From: Candidatus Poseidoniaceae archaeon
Lineage (GTDB): Archaea > Thermoplasmatota > Poseidoniia > Poseidoniales > Poseidoniaceae
Direction: 5' to 3'
NCBI GenBank assembly: GCA_022451765.1
Contig: JAKUNY010000018.1
Location: 1 to 18,877 of the forward strand
DNA length: 18,877 bases
Shown here piece after piece: positions 1-5,755 of the stretch. Under the pieces are notes generated by a model. That model was not told the origin of the DNA. It worked only from the letters and a program-made list of their open reading frames with translations, and ran no database searches. Both the position numbers and the translations under genes were made by a program. How positions within the stretch are numbered: the stretch's first letter is position 1; each line of letters begins with the position of its first letter.

Positions 1-84
1 TGTCCTTGACCTTGTCCCTGACCTTGTCCTTGACCTTGTCCCTGACCTTGTCCCTGACCTTGTCCCTGACCTTGTCCTTGATCG
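1..84. repeat. 12-bp tandem repeat encoding Gly-Gln-Gly-Gln
   Basis: Seven head-to-tail 12-base units (TGTCCYTGACCT on the plus strand) run from the window edge to about 84; the last unit is degenerate at its end. Units differ only at the sixth base (C or T), a silent change between the two Gln codons on the coding (minus) strand. The array probably continues to the left of the window. Such an array can change length by slippage or unequal recombination without breaking the reading frame. Confidence 0.9.
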
Positions 85-593
85 TTGGATTCTCCACCAC
101 CTTCGGTGCCACCATCACCAGCGCCTGACTGAGACTCCTGGAAGTCTGGGTCGTATGCATCTGGGATACCGTCACCATCGGAATCGGAGTACTCTCCATC
201 GTTTGGATCGGTTGGGAACGAATCGACGTTGTCGGCCTTGCCGTCACCGTCAGTGTCGGCATTGTTTGGGTTTGTACCCATTTGGTACTCTTGTGCGTTG
301 GTCAAACCATCGTTGTCAGAGTCCGCATTGCCGTCACCGCCATTGGTTGGGTTGAGGCCGTTGGCCACCTCCCATCCATCTGGCAAACCGTCACCATCGC
401 TGTCTGCGTTGTTCATGTTTGTACCTTCGGCTTGTTCTTCAGCGTTGGTTAGACCATCGCCGTCCCAGTCTGCACCACCATCATTGGGGTCCAGAGGGTC
501 AGATCCGTCACCGCTCACAGCAGAGGCTGCTGACAGAGCGAGAAGGAAAGCCAAAAGCATGCTCATTGTCTTTGTCTTCGTATTCGTGTTCAT
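1..593 (-). CDS. Exported protein with thrombospondin type 3 repeats and Gly-Gln repeat (C-terminus outside window)
   Basis: This is the N-terminal 197 residues of a gene that runs off the left edge. Residues 1-28 form a Sec signal peptide: a Thr/Lys-rich start, then a hydrophobic core (LLAFLLALSAASA) with no lipobox Cys. Residues 42-148 hold five aspartate-rich calcium-binding motifs of the thrombospondin type 3 kind: DWDGDGLTN (42-50), DSDGDGLPD (64-72), DSDNDGLTN (91-99), DTDGDGKAD (113-121) and DSDGDGIPD (137-145). A Gly/Ser/Glu linker follows, then an almost pure Gly-Gln repeat from about residue 172 to the edge. The family is extracellular, with Ca2+ stiffening the repeats; adhesion or a surface stalk is inferred. 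ATG at 593 was chosen; ATGs at 566 and 560 in the same frame also keep the signal peptide. A GGAAGTG lies 7-13 bases upstream of 593. What lies beyond the GQ tract, including any C-terminal anchor, cannot be seen. Confidence 0.85.
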   Translation of the reverse strand, partial: MNTNTKTKTMSMLLAFLLALSAASAVSGDGSDPLDPNDGGADWDGDGLTNAEEQAEGTNMNNADSDGDGLPDGWEVANGLNPTNGGDGNADSDNDGLTNAQEYQMGTNPNNADTDGDGKADNVDSFPTDPNDGEYSDSDGDGIPDAYDPDFQESQSGAGDGGTEGGGESNDQGQGQGQGQGQGQGQGQGQGQGQGQG

Positions 594-630
594 TTTATTT
601 CACTTCCAATTATTTTTGTTGTGTTTACAC

Positions 631-649
631 AGAGAACCCGCTGTTCTCT
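631..649. repeat. Hairpin copy 1 of a duplicated intergenic element
   Basis: Arms AGAGAAC (631-637) and GTTCTCT (643-649) pair perfectly over 7 bp with loop CCGCT. The related copy at 857-875 has arms AGGGAAC and GTTCCCT. The third base pair is A-T here and G-C there, so both arms changed together. Both copies continue with CTA after the second arm. This copy lies 38 bases upstream of the start codon at 593, in the leader or promoter zone of that gene. Confidence 0.6.
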
Positions 650-699
650 CTATCCGAATCAGATGTACCTGCAGTGATACAATTAATCTCGGGAGAGAC

Positions 700-717
700 G
701 CAAAGCATGCGCTTTGC
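700..717. repeat. Perfect 7-bp inverted repeat
   Basis: GCAAAGC (700-706) and GCTTTGC (711-717) pair perfectly around a four-base ATGC loop. It lies about 107 bases upstream of the gene starting at 593, in the likely upstream regulatory zone. The role is unknown; an operator or a transcript hairpin would both fit. Confidence 0.45.
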
Positions 718-856
718 TTCTATCAACCGTGAGGATTTTGGAACAACATCTTGTTTTTGCTGTCGCCCATCGGATGAGGCGCTGTGCATTGATATTGCTC
801 TGTCAGACTGGTTGACTTTTTCCTCCAATTTCATCGCTTTTCACGGGTTTGTTCAT

Positions 857-875
857 AGGGAACCCAACGTTCCCT
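857..875. repeat. Hairpin copy 2 of a duplicated intergenic element
   Basis: Arms AGGGAAC (857-863) and GTTCCCT (869-875) pair perfectly with loop CCAAC. Counting the following three bases, 17 of 22 positions match the copy at 631-652, in the same orientation. It sits 50-68 bases past the stop codon of the minus-strand gene ending at 925, and abuts the larger palindrome at 874-899. Termination of that gene is possible, but no T-run follows on the minus strand. Confidence 0.6.
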
Positions 876-899
876 CTAAGACACTCAAGTGTCCTAGAG
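874..899. repeat. 26-base imperfect palindrome downstream of the unknown gene
   Basis: The outer arms CTCTA (874-878) and TAGAG (895-899) and the inner arms GACACT (880-885) and AGTGTC (888-893) pair, giving 11 pairs with one A/C mismatch and a two-base tip. It lies 26 bases past the stop codon at 925-927 on the minus strand, where a 3'-end processing or termination hairpin would be expected. It overlaps the hairpin at 857-875 by two bases, so the two would form a tandem hairpin. Confidence 0.5.
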
Positions 900-924
900 T
901 ATATCAAACCAACGACCAGTTCCA

Positions 925-1599
925 TCAAACGGTGCGTGGGGGCGGCAGCAGGACAGATGCTGCGTGCGAGAGGACGAATCTCTCAAGGGTTTCGGCTAAC
1001 TTGGCATTTGAAATCCTGTGAATCCGTTCTACGCCATGTCCCGAAGCAGGAGAGAAGAGCTCTGCACCGTTGTCTTTGGCCAGACGTGCGAGGGCAATTT
1101 TAGCCGCTCTGATCACGTTCGATCCTTTAATGCGCACATCGCCTGAACCTAATCCAAGTCTGTGAACAAGAGCACCTTGATACTCTCCTTTTTCCCTTCC
1201 CATGGCAATCATTCCGAGTATGATAAACTGGTTTCGAATTGATGCATCCCACTGATTAAAATCCTGTGGGAATCGTGTTTGGAGCGACTCGAGCAACGCC
1301 TTTGTTGAGCCGCTGTACATTTTTATGTCAAACGCATCAGTATCTATGCGCTTTGCAAAGTTCGCATCATCGGGTATAATTTCCCCGAATGGTTTCCACA
1401 TCATGTCATAGGAGAGCCATGAATTGAGTTTGGTTGAGAAAAAAGGATCAGAACCCCTCCAGTGGTAAGCGCACCGTTGAAGCAGTTCTGGGGCGATTTC
1501 AAGGAACGATTGTGGATCTTGATCACTTAACGTTTTCAGAGCTTCAAGGAATTTCTCATTCTTTTTCTTTGTAGAAATGCCTTCAACGTTTGTTTCCAT
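925..1599 (-). CDS. Unknown soluble protein, 224 aa
   Basis: I do not recognise this protein. It is predicted soluble, with no signal peptide or membrane segment, and probably mostly helical. Visible features are a Lys-rich N-terminus, a Trp/Phe-rich middle (WRGSDPFF, WLSYDMMWKPF), and a conserved-looking C-terminal half with GALVHRLGLGSGDVRIKGSNVIRAAKIALARLA followed by PASGHGVERIHRI, then PPPRTV at the end. ATG at 1599 was chosen because minus-strand GAGGTGAT (1611-1604) lies four bases upstream, an excellent Shine-Dalgarno match. An in-frame GTG at 1698 would add 33 residues and start 14 bases after the acetyltransferase stop. An A/T-rich TATTATA-like stretch lies at about 1618-1628. The gene may be cotranscribed with the GNAT gene upstream or have its own promoter. 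Confidence 0.7.
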   Translation of the reverse strand: METNVEGISTKKKNEKFLEALKTLSDQDPQSFLEIAPELLQRCAYHWRGSDPFFSTKLNSWLSYDMMWKPFGEIIPDDANFAKRIDTDAFDIKMYSGSTKALLESLQTRFPQDFNQWDASIRNQFIILGMIAMGREKGEYQGALVHRLGLGSGDVRIKGSNVIRAAKIALARLAKDNGAELFSPASGHGVERIHRISNAKLAETLERFVLSHAASVLLPPPRTV

Positions 1600-1603
1600 G
1601 AAC

Positions 1604-1611
1604 ATCACCTC
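1604..1611 (-). promoter_or_regulatory. Strong Shine-Dalgarno deciding the start at 1599
   Basis: Minus-strand GAGGTGAT matches the 16S anti-Shine-Dalgarno very well and lies four bases before ATG 1599. It argues against the longer GTG start at 1698. Just upstream are a TATA-like stretch (about 1618-1628) and an inverted repeat AAGAA-TCG-TTCTT (1629-1641). Confidence 0.65.
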
Positions 1612-1712
1612 TCTGTTTTTCATATAATAAGAATCGTTCTTGTTTCTTTCTGCTGTTTGTTTCAACGTGTTCACCCGTCGGGAGAAAGAGTGGTCCACCT
1701 TTTGTAAAGCGT

Positions 1713-2234
1713 CTACTGGTCAAAATGCTTCATCATTGATCGGTGCGGGCCCACGTTTGGGATTGAATAGGGTTCGTCGGTGAGTACCCATCCTTGAGAT
1801 TCATAGAACGGAATTGCAATTTCACGAGCCTGGAGAAAGCCGCATACTGCCCCAAAATGTCGTTTTGAGGATTCCTCTAACGCTGCGAGAAGTTTGGCAG
1901 CCAAGCCCTGCCGTCGGAATGCATCAAGCGTTCCCATTTGCCGGATTTGTATTGCGGGTCGATTGACCGGAGTTAATTGAGAGAATGGGGGTGTTTTCGG
2001 GCCCGACTGCCCAGGGAAGTCGGCTTGCGAACCATCGCTTGATTCGGGAATCAAGTGGCTTCGTCCTACGGCAACGACGGAGCTTTCACGTTCAACATAG
2101 GCATGGACAGCATCGATATCATCGCTAAGTACCTCAGCACCACGTTGGAACCCCAGCGGCTTTCGGAGAATCTCAAATCTGCATTGATAGTAGGCTTCCG
2201 TTGGCATCCAACCCGGCCCTGCTACATGAAGCAT
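1713..2234 (-). CDS. GNAT-family N-acetyltransferase
   Basis: This is a 173-residue acetyl-CoA-dependent N-acetyltransferase of the GNAT superfamily. Motif A, which holds the acetyl-CoA pyrophosphate, is RRQGLAAKLL at 107-116 (the Q/R-x-x-G-x-A type loop), preceded by the strand IQIRQMGTLDAF. Motif B is IPFYESQGW at 141-149, where the Tyr is the usual general-acid position. The substrate cannot be told from sequence. Residues 60-90 are an insertion rich in Ser, Pro and Gly, probably a loop. ATG 2234 lies inside an inverted repeat GCATAG-N7-CTATGC (2231-2249) with no good Shine-Dalgarno; an in-frame ATG at residue 10 is an alternative. TTATGA on the minus strand about 23 bases upstream would suit a leaderless transcript. 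It may share a transcript with the unknown gene downstream. Confidence 0.85.
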   Translation of the reverse strand: MLHVAGPGWMPTEAYYQCRFEILRKPLGFQRGAEVLSDDIDAVHAYVERESSVVAVGRSHLIPESSDGSQADFPGQSGPKTPPFSQLTPVNRPAIQIRQMGTLDAFRRQGLAAKLLAALEESSKRHFGAVCGFLQAREIAIPFYESQGWVLTDEPYSIPNVGPHRSMMKHFDQ

Positions 2235-2277
2235 AGTGCTTGCCTATGCGTGATTTCTCATAAGCATGTTTGATGAG

Positions 2278-2298
2278 ACGCGTTGAAATACAACGTGT
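2278..2298 (+). promoter_or_regulatory. Promoter of tRNA-Cys: TATA element within an inverted repeat
   Basis: TTGAAATACAA (2283-2293) is centred about 27 bases upstream of the mature tRNA 5' end, the distance expected for an archaeal TATA box. It lies in the middle of an inverted repeat: arm 2278-2285 (ACGCGTTG) pairs with 2291-2298 (CAACGTGT) over 8 positions with one G-T, around AAATA. The tRNA-Leu promoter has the same layout. Confidence 0.6.
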
Positions 2299-2314
2299 TG
2301 GTCGCAAGATTTGC

Positions 2315-2390
2315 GCACGGATAGCAAAGCTTGGCCATGCCGGGGATTGCAAATCCTCTTACCTGGGTTCAAATCCCAGTCCGTGCTCCA
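2315..2390 (+). tRNA. tRNA-Cys(GCA)
   Basis: The 76-base cloverleaf folds by eye. The acceptor stem is GCACGGA/TCCGTGC. The D-arm contains the GG pair in its loop. The anticodon stem GGGGA/TCCTC has one G-T pair around loop TTGCAAA, giving anticodon GCA. The variable loop is CTTAC, and the T-arm is CTGGG-TTCAAAT-CCCAG. The discriminator base is T (U73), the known cysteine identity element. The CCA end is encoded in the DNA (2388-2390). No intron is present. Confidence 0.95.
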
Positions 2391-2470
2391 AAATTCCAGC
2401 CAACTGCAGAACTATTGGAAAGTCTTGAAGAGGAATTGTGGATTCGCAAGTATACGGTCCGGTGAAAAAA

Positions 2471-3610
2471 ATGCCAGAAATCATCCAAGCGTTCTCACAA
2501 ATCGGCCGCGGTTTTTCTGCATATCTTGCGCCACCCGGGCCTGACGTGATTCGTTTTACGGTTGGCCAGCCTGATTTTGATACACCAGACGCAGTTGTTC
2601 AATCTGCTGTTGATGCGCTACGCAGAGGGGAGACAGCGTACTCGCGAGCTCAAGGAAGTATTTCCCTCTGTGAGGCTGTTACGAGTCACCTCAATACCCT
2701 GAACATCAAATCAGATCCTGAGGATGTCGTTGTCGCTCCGGGTTGCAAGCAGGCTCTTCTTTACGCACTCATGACAGCGATAACGCCCGGCGATGAGGTA
2801 CTCCTTCTTGCTCCAGCTTGGCCTTCCTATGATGGAATGATTCGGGTATTCGGTGGGGTTCCTGTTCACGTGCCTGTTTTGCGTCCTTCGTATCACCCTG
2901 ATTTTGAGGCCTTGGAAGCAAGCGTCACCGAACGCACGAAAGCCATAATGCTCAATTCTCCAAACAATCCAACTGGAGCAGTGTACACCCCACAGGAAAT
3001 ACAGCAAATTGCAGCGTTTGCTGAAAAGCATGATCTTTGGATCTTCGACGATATGATTTACTCCACACTGGTCTATGCAGATCATGATTACGCCTCGCCA
3101 ATCAACTATCCAGGAGGAGAGATGCGTACAATTACCATCGGGGGATGGTCAAAGGGATGGGCCATGACGGGTTGGAGAATGGGCTGGATTACAGGGCCGA
3201 AAGATTTCATGGAGGCTGTCAAAACATGCCAAGCATCTGCAGCAACACACATTCCAACTTTTCTCATGCCTGCAGGAGAAGTCGCACTTCAGCTCGAGAA
3301 AGAGACCAAAGATATGGCTGACTCCTTTGCAATGCGGCGCATTGTGATGCATAATGGATTAAACAGCCTCCCTGGAGTAAGCGCCCCAGAACCAGAAGGA
3401 GCTTTCTACATTCTTGCGGATGTCAGTGGGACGGGTATGAACGACATTGAATTCGCAGATCGAGCGCTAGCTGAGGCGCGAGTTCAGTTGATTCCGGGCT
3501 CTTTGATGCAAGGAGGGGAGGGTCTTGTCCGAGTATCATACGCAACGTCTCTGGAAAACATTGAGGAAGGAATTTCCAGATTGCAAAACTGGCTAACCCA
3601 AATTTCTTAG
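2471..3610 (+). CDS. Class I/II PLP-dependent aminotransferase (aspartate aminotransferase-like)
   Basis: This 379-residue fold-type I aminotransferase transfers an amino group between an amino acid and a 2-oxo acid using PLP. The N-terminal VGQPDFDTP (31-39) is typical of the aspartate/aromatic branch. NSPNNPTGA (162-170) holds the PLP Asn and DDMIYS (193-198) the Asp and Tyr that contact the cofactor. SKGWAMTGWRMGW (227-239) carries the Schiff-base Lys228, and R354 (GLVRVSYATS) is the substrate carboxylate Arg. Length is normal for the family. ATG 2471 is preferred because GGTGA lies five bases upstream; GTG 2438, with a GAGG four bases before it, would add 11 residues. The exact amino donor is not resolved; aspartate or a broad-specificity enzyme is likely. 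The gene begins 80 bases after tRNA-Cys and converges on the dehydrogenase-like gene. Confidence 0.92.
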   Translation: MPEIIQAFSQIGRGFSAYLAPPGPDVIRFTVGQPDFDTPDAVVQSAVDALRRGETAYSRAQGSISLCEAVTSHLNTLNIKSDPEDVVVAPGCKQALLYALMTAITPGDEVLLLAPAWPSYDGMIRVFGGVPVHVPVLRPSYHPDFEALEASVTERTKAIMLNSPNNPTGAVYTPQEIQQIAAFAEKHDLWIFDDMIYSTLVYADHDYASPINYPGGEMRTITIGGWSKGWAMTGWRMGWITGPKDFMEAVKTCQASAATHIPTFLMPAGEVALQLEKETKDMADSFAMRRIVMHNGLNSLPGVSAPEPEGAFYILADVSGTGMNDIEFADRALAEARVQLIPGSLMQGGEGLVRVSYATSLENIEEGISRLQNWLTQIS

Positions 3611-3612
3611 AA

Positions 3613-3630
3613 TGCATAGAATTCTATGCA
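3613..3630. terminator. Perfect 18-bp palindrome between convergent genes
   Basis: TGCATAGAATTCTATGCA is its own reverse complement and fills most of the 22-base gap between two convergent stop codons (3610 and 3633). It can form a 7-bp stem with an AATT loop in either transcript, so a bidirectional terminator or 3'-end hairpin is the simplest reading. A protein-binding site is possible: the half-site GCATAG...CTATGC recurs at the start codon of the GNAT gene (2231-2249). Confidence 0.5.
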
Positions 3631-3632
3631 AA

Positions 3633-4673
3633 CTAAATATCTGCGCTAATTTTGTACAACTTCCCATTCGAACCGAACACAGCGAAGTACAGGTCGCCGT
3701 TGGGATGGAATGCGATCGGCACCGGAGTACCGAGATCCTCAGCGAATACAGAAGTGGTTCCGATAACCTCTCCGCTACTCGAGTCGAGATCGATGCGGAC
3801 AATCTCTTGCCCTTGTGGAATTATGGAGTTCCAAGAGCCGTACACGGTTGCGTATACGGTTGTGTTGCCGCCTGGTAAAGGGGAATTCGGTGGGCGAAGT
3901 GCCACACCATTCATCGATGAATGAGGCGTCCAGGTAGCAACGGGAGCTATGCTACCTTTCGGGTACGGGTTGGAAGGAGTGTCGTTTGGCCAGCCATAAT
4001 CTCCACCCTCAGCCAATAAATTGAGTTCTTCATCTGGGTGGTCACCATCCCAATCACGTCCGTTGTCTGTGAAAACGTAACCTATTCCTGGAACCCAAAC
4101 ACCGTCAAATGAATTCCTTACACCGCTTGCAAGCACACCGTGTTCCCCCGTTGAACCGTTGACCCAAAGCAGTGCGGCGTTTCTTTGGTCATCTTCGTCA
4201 CAAACGTTGCATGTCGAACCACTATGCCAGACGAGCGTTCCGTTTGGAAGAATGTTGACGGCAGTGGTTTGGTGGTTGCCCCAAGTCTTGATGCCGTCGA
4301 TTAAGACTGTCCTGTTTTGTATTTGTCCAAGCAGTCCATCATGTGAATAGCGACTAAGCTTCCCCGCTTCGCTCACAAAAATATTGTCTTCTGTAATAGC
4401 AACATCGTGCGGACGGTCGAGCCCTGTTATGAGGATACTACGGTTCATGTTCGGGTCAAGGGTGAAGATTTTTCCATCATCTCGATCGCAGACAATAAGT
4501 GTAGAAGCGTCGAACCATTCGAGACACGTTGGGCCTCCTAGGTTCTTCTCAACGACTTCTATCTTGTATCCCTCAGGAACGTCTGGCGAATTAAACGACG
4601 AGTAAGGGTAAATTTGTCGTGCAACAAAAAGCACGAACACCAGAGAAACAACCGGAAAAATGTGCCGGAGCAT
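3633..4673 (-). CDS. Membrane-anchored PQQ-dependent sugar/sorbosone dehydrogenase-like beta-propeller
   Basis: This 346-residue protein belongs to the soluble glucose/L-sorbosone dehydrogenase beta-propeller superfamily, which oxidises sugars or related alcohols outside the membrane with PQQ. Residues 5-22 are a hydrophobic signal peptide or N-terminal anchor without a lipobox. The body shows the family's landmarks: LDRPHDVAI (85-93), GNHQTTAVN (132-140), a GVRNSFDG motif (184-191), and FTDNGRDWDGD followed by DEELNLLAEGGDYGWP (to 229), the Ca/PQQ-site region of this family. Two Cys (155, 158) may form a disulfide. The substrate is unknown, and many members of the superfamily do not have proven PQQ activity. 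A weak GAAGG lies about eight bases before ATG 4673. It lies 107 bases downstream of the fasciclin-cupredoxin gene on the same strand, and electron transfer from one to the other is an attractive but untested idea. Confidence 0.85.
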   Translation of the reverse strand: MLRHIFPVVSLVFVLFVARQIYPYSSFNSPDVPEGYKIEVVEKNLGGPTCLEWFDASTLIVCDRDDGKIFTLDPNMNRSILITGLDRPHDVAITEDNIFVSEAGKLSRYSHDGLLGQIQNRTVLIDGIKTWGNHQTTAVNILPNGTLVWHSGSTCNVCDEDDQRNAALLWVNGSTGEHGVLASGVRNSFDGVWVPGIGYVFTDNGRDWDGDHPDEELNLLAEGGDYGWPNDTPSNPYPKGSIAPVATWTPHSSMNGVALRPPNSPLPGGNTTVYATVYGSWNSIIPQGQEIVRIDLDSSSGEVIGTTSVFAEDLGTPVPIAFHPNGDLYFAVFGSNGKLYKISADI

Positions 4674-4780
4674 GGTTTCGCCTTCACGCCTTTGCTTAAC
4701 AGCCTTTTACTGATGCCAGCAGTAGTCATACAACTCGTAAAGACCCCAAAGCGAGTCTGTTTCGAGAGTTGGAGATCGAT

Positions 4781-5704
4781 TTACTGGTTTTGACGGCGAC
4801 CAAGGAACAGAACAGCACCAAGGACTGCGAGAACCAGTGTCGATGAAACAAAGCCTGGTGCGTCCTCAGATTCTCCGCTGTCTGAAGCCGGTTGTACTCC
4901 GCCATCGCCGACAATAATTTCTCCGTGCATCTTCATGCCGATGTGGGGTTCGCAGGCGTAATAGAACGTTTGATTCTCGGTGAAGGTGTGGTGGAATGCA
5001 ACTGTTGTTGCTGGGGCTCCAGAGGTAACACCGCCAGTAACATATGTGCTCGACTGGAATCCGTCTACCTGCTTGACGTTGTGCGCCATGCCAGCATCTG
5101 TCCATGACCAACAAACGGTTTGGCCAGCATCGATGTTTGTTGTGGATGGTGAGAATCCATATCCATCGGAGGTTAATCCAACAGTAACTGCACAATCGAT
5201 TCCGTCGAATGGATCGTCTGCCGGAGGCATGAGGACCTTGTCGATAACGTGGATAATTCCGTTGCTTGCATTCACATCGGCTGTGGTAACGGTTGCGTCT
5301 CCGATTTTAACGACCCCATCTACAACAGTAAATGACGCGGAATCACCGTTCATCATTTCGACCGATAGTCCGTCAGTGACCTCAGATGAGGTGACGTTTC
5401 CACTGTACACATGGTAGAGAAGGATGTCTGCAAGTGTTTCGTTTTCCTCCGGTGTATCGTAGGTTGAGAGATCAATCCCTAGATCAGCGAAGGCTTGGTC
5501 CGTCGGTGCAAAGATTGTGAACGGGCCATCGCCTTGGAGCGTTGCAACAAGACCGGCGTGTGTCAGAGCATCGACGAGGGTATCATGAACCCCTGTTGCT
5601 GCAGCGTTAGCTGGGATATCTTCCGATGCGTCTGCACTGACTGAATACGGCATTGCGGCGATTAGAAGGCAGGCTACGAATGTATACACGATTGATTTGC
5701 GCAT
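4781..5704 (-). CDS. Fasciclin (FAS1)-cupredoxin fusion protein with PGF-CTERM-like anchor
   Basis: This 307-residue exported protein has three parts. Residues 1-25 are a signal peptide (VYTFVACLLIAAMPYSVSADA). A FAS1 domain at about 36-160 shows FTIFAPTDQAF (62-72), LYHV (96-99) and NGIIHVIDKVLMP (148-160). A plastocyanin/halocyanin-type cupredoxin at about 170-267 carries a complete type 1 copper site: His208 (AHNV), Cys251, His254 and Met259 in the C-x2-H-x4-M order. The tail APGF (282-285), a hydrophobic run and RR (303-304) match a PGF-CTERM signal, which archaeosortase removes while attaching the protein to a surface lipid. The likely role is a surface-bound electron carrier with an adhesion or interaction domain. 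ATG 5704 was chosen because it starts the signal peptide directly; an ORF start at 5752 adds 16 uninformative residues. Enolase ends 51 bases upstream on the same strand. Confidence 0.9.
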   Translation of the reverse strand: MRKSIVYTFVACLLIAAMPYSVSADASEDIPANAAATGVHDTLVDALTHAGLVATLQGDGPFTIFAPTDQAFADLGIDLSTYDTPEENETLADILLYHVYSGNVTSSEVTDGLSVEMMNGDSASFTVVDGVVKIGDATVTTADVNASNGIIHVIDKVLMPPADDPFDGIDCAVTVGLTSDGYGFSPSTTNIDAGQTVCWSWTDAGMAHNVKQVDGFQSSTYVTGGVTSGAPATTVAFHHTFTENQTFYYACEPHIGMKMHGEIIVGDGGVQPASDSGESEDAPGFVSSTLVLAVLGAVLFLGRRQNQ

Positions 5705-5755
5705 ATCCTTCGCCGTGAAACTGAACTTATAACCCACTGTATGGAGTCGCACGTC

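Larger units (their letters stand above)
594..924. other. Gene-free intergenic region rich in hairpins
   Basis: No convincing gene lies in these 331 bases between two minus-strand genes. The region contains four inverted repeats: 631-649, 700-717, 857-875 and 874-899. Two of them (631-649 and 857-875) are related copies with a compensating base-pair change. It should also hold the promoter of the gene starting at 593; an A/T run around 610-618 is a possible TATA element but is not convincing. The only open frame (625-834, minus, 69 codons) has no ribosome binding site and no recognisable domain. Confidence 0.6.

Noticed and set aside
1..84. 12-base tandem array as a possible CRISPR or mobile repeat
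   Set aside because: Units are contiguous without spacers and encode Gly-Gln in frame with a real gene, with only silent variation.
625..834. 69-codon open frame on the minus strand in the intergenic region
   Set aside because: It has no Shine-Dalgarno, no domain or signal peptide, and runs across the hairpins; its composition looks like non-coding sequence. A small gene cannot be fully excluded.
1600..1698. Longer start (GTG 1698) for the unknown protein
   Set aside because: A near-perfect Shine-Dalgarno lies four bases before ATG 1599, and the extra 33 residues run through an A/T-rich promoter-like stretch.
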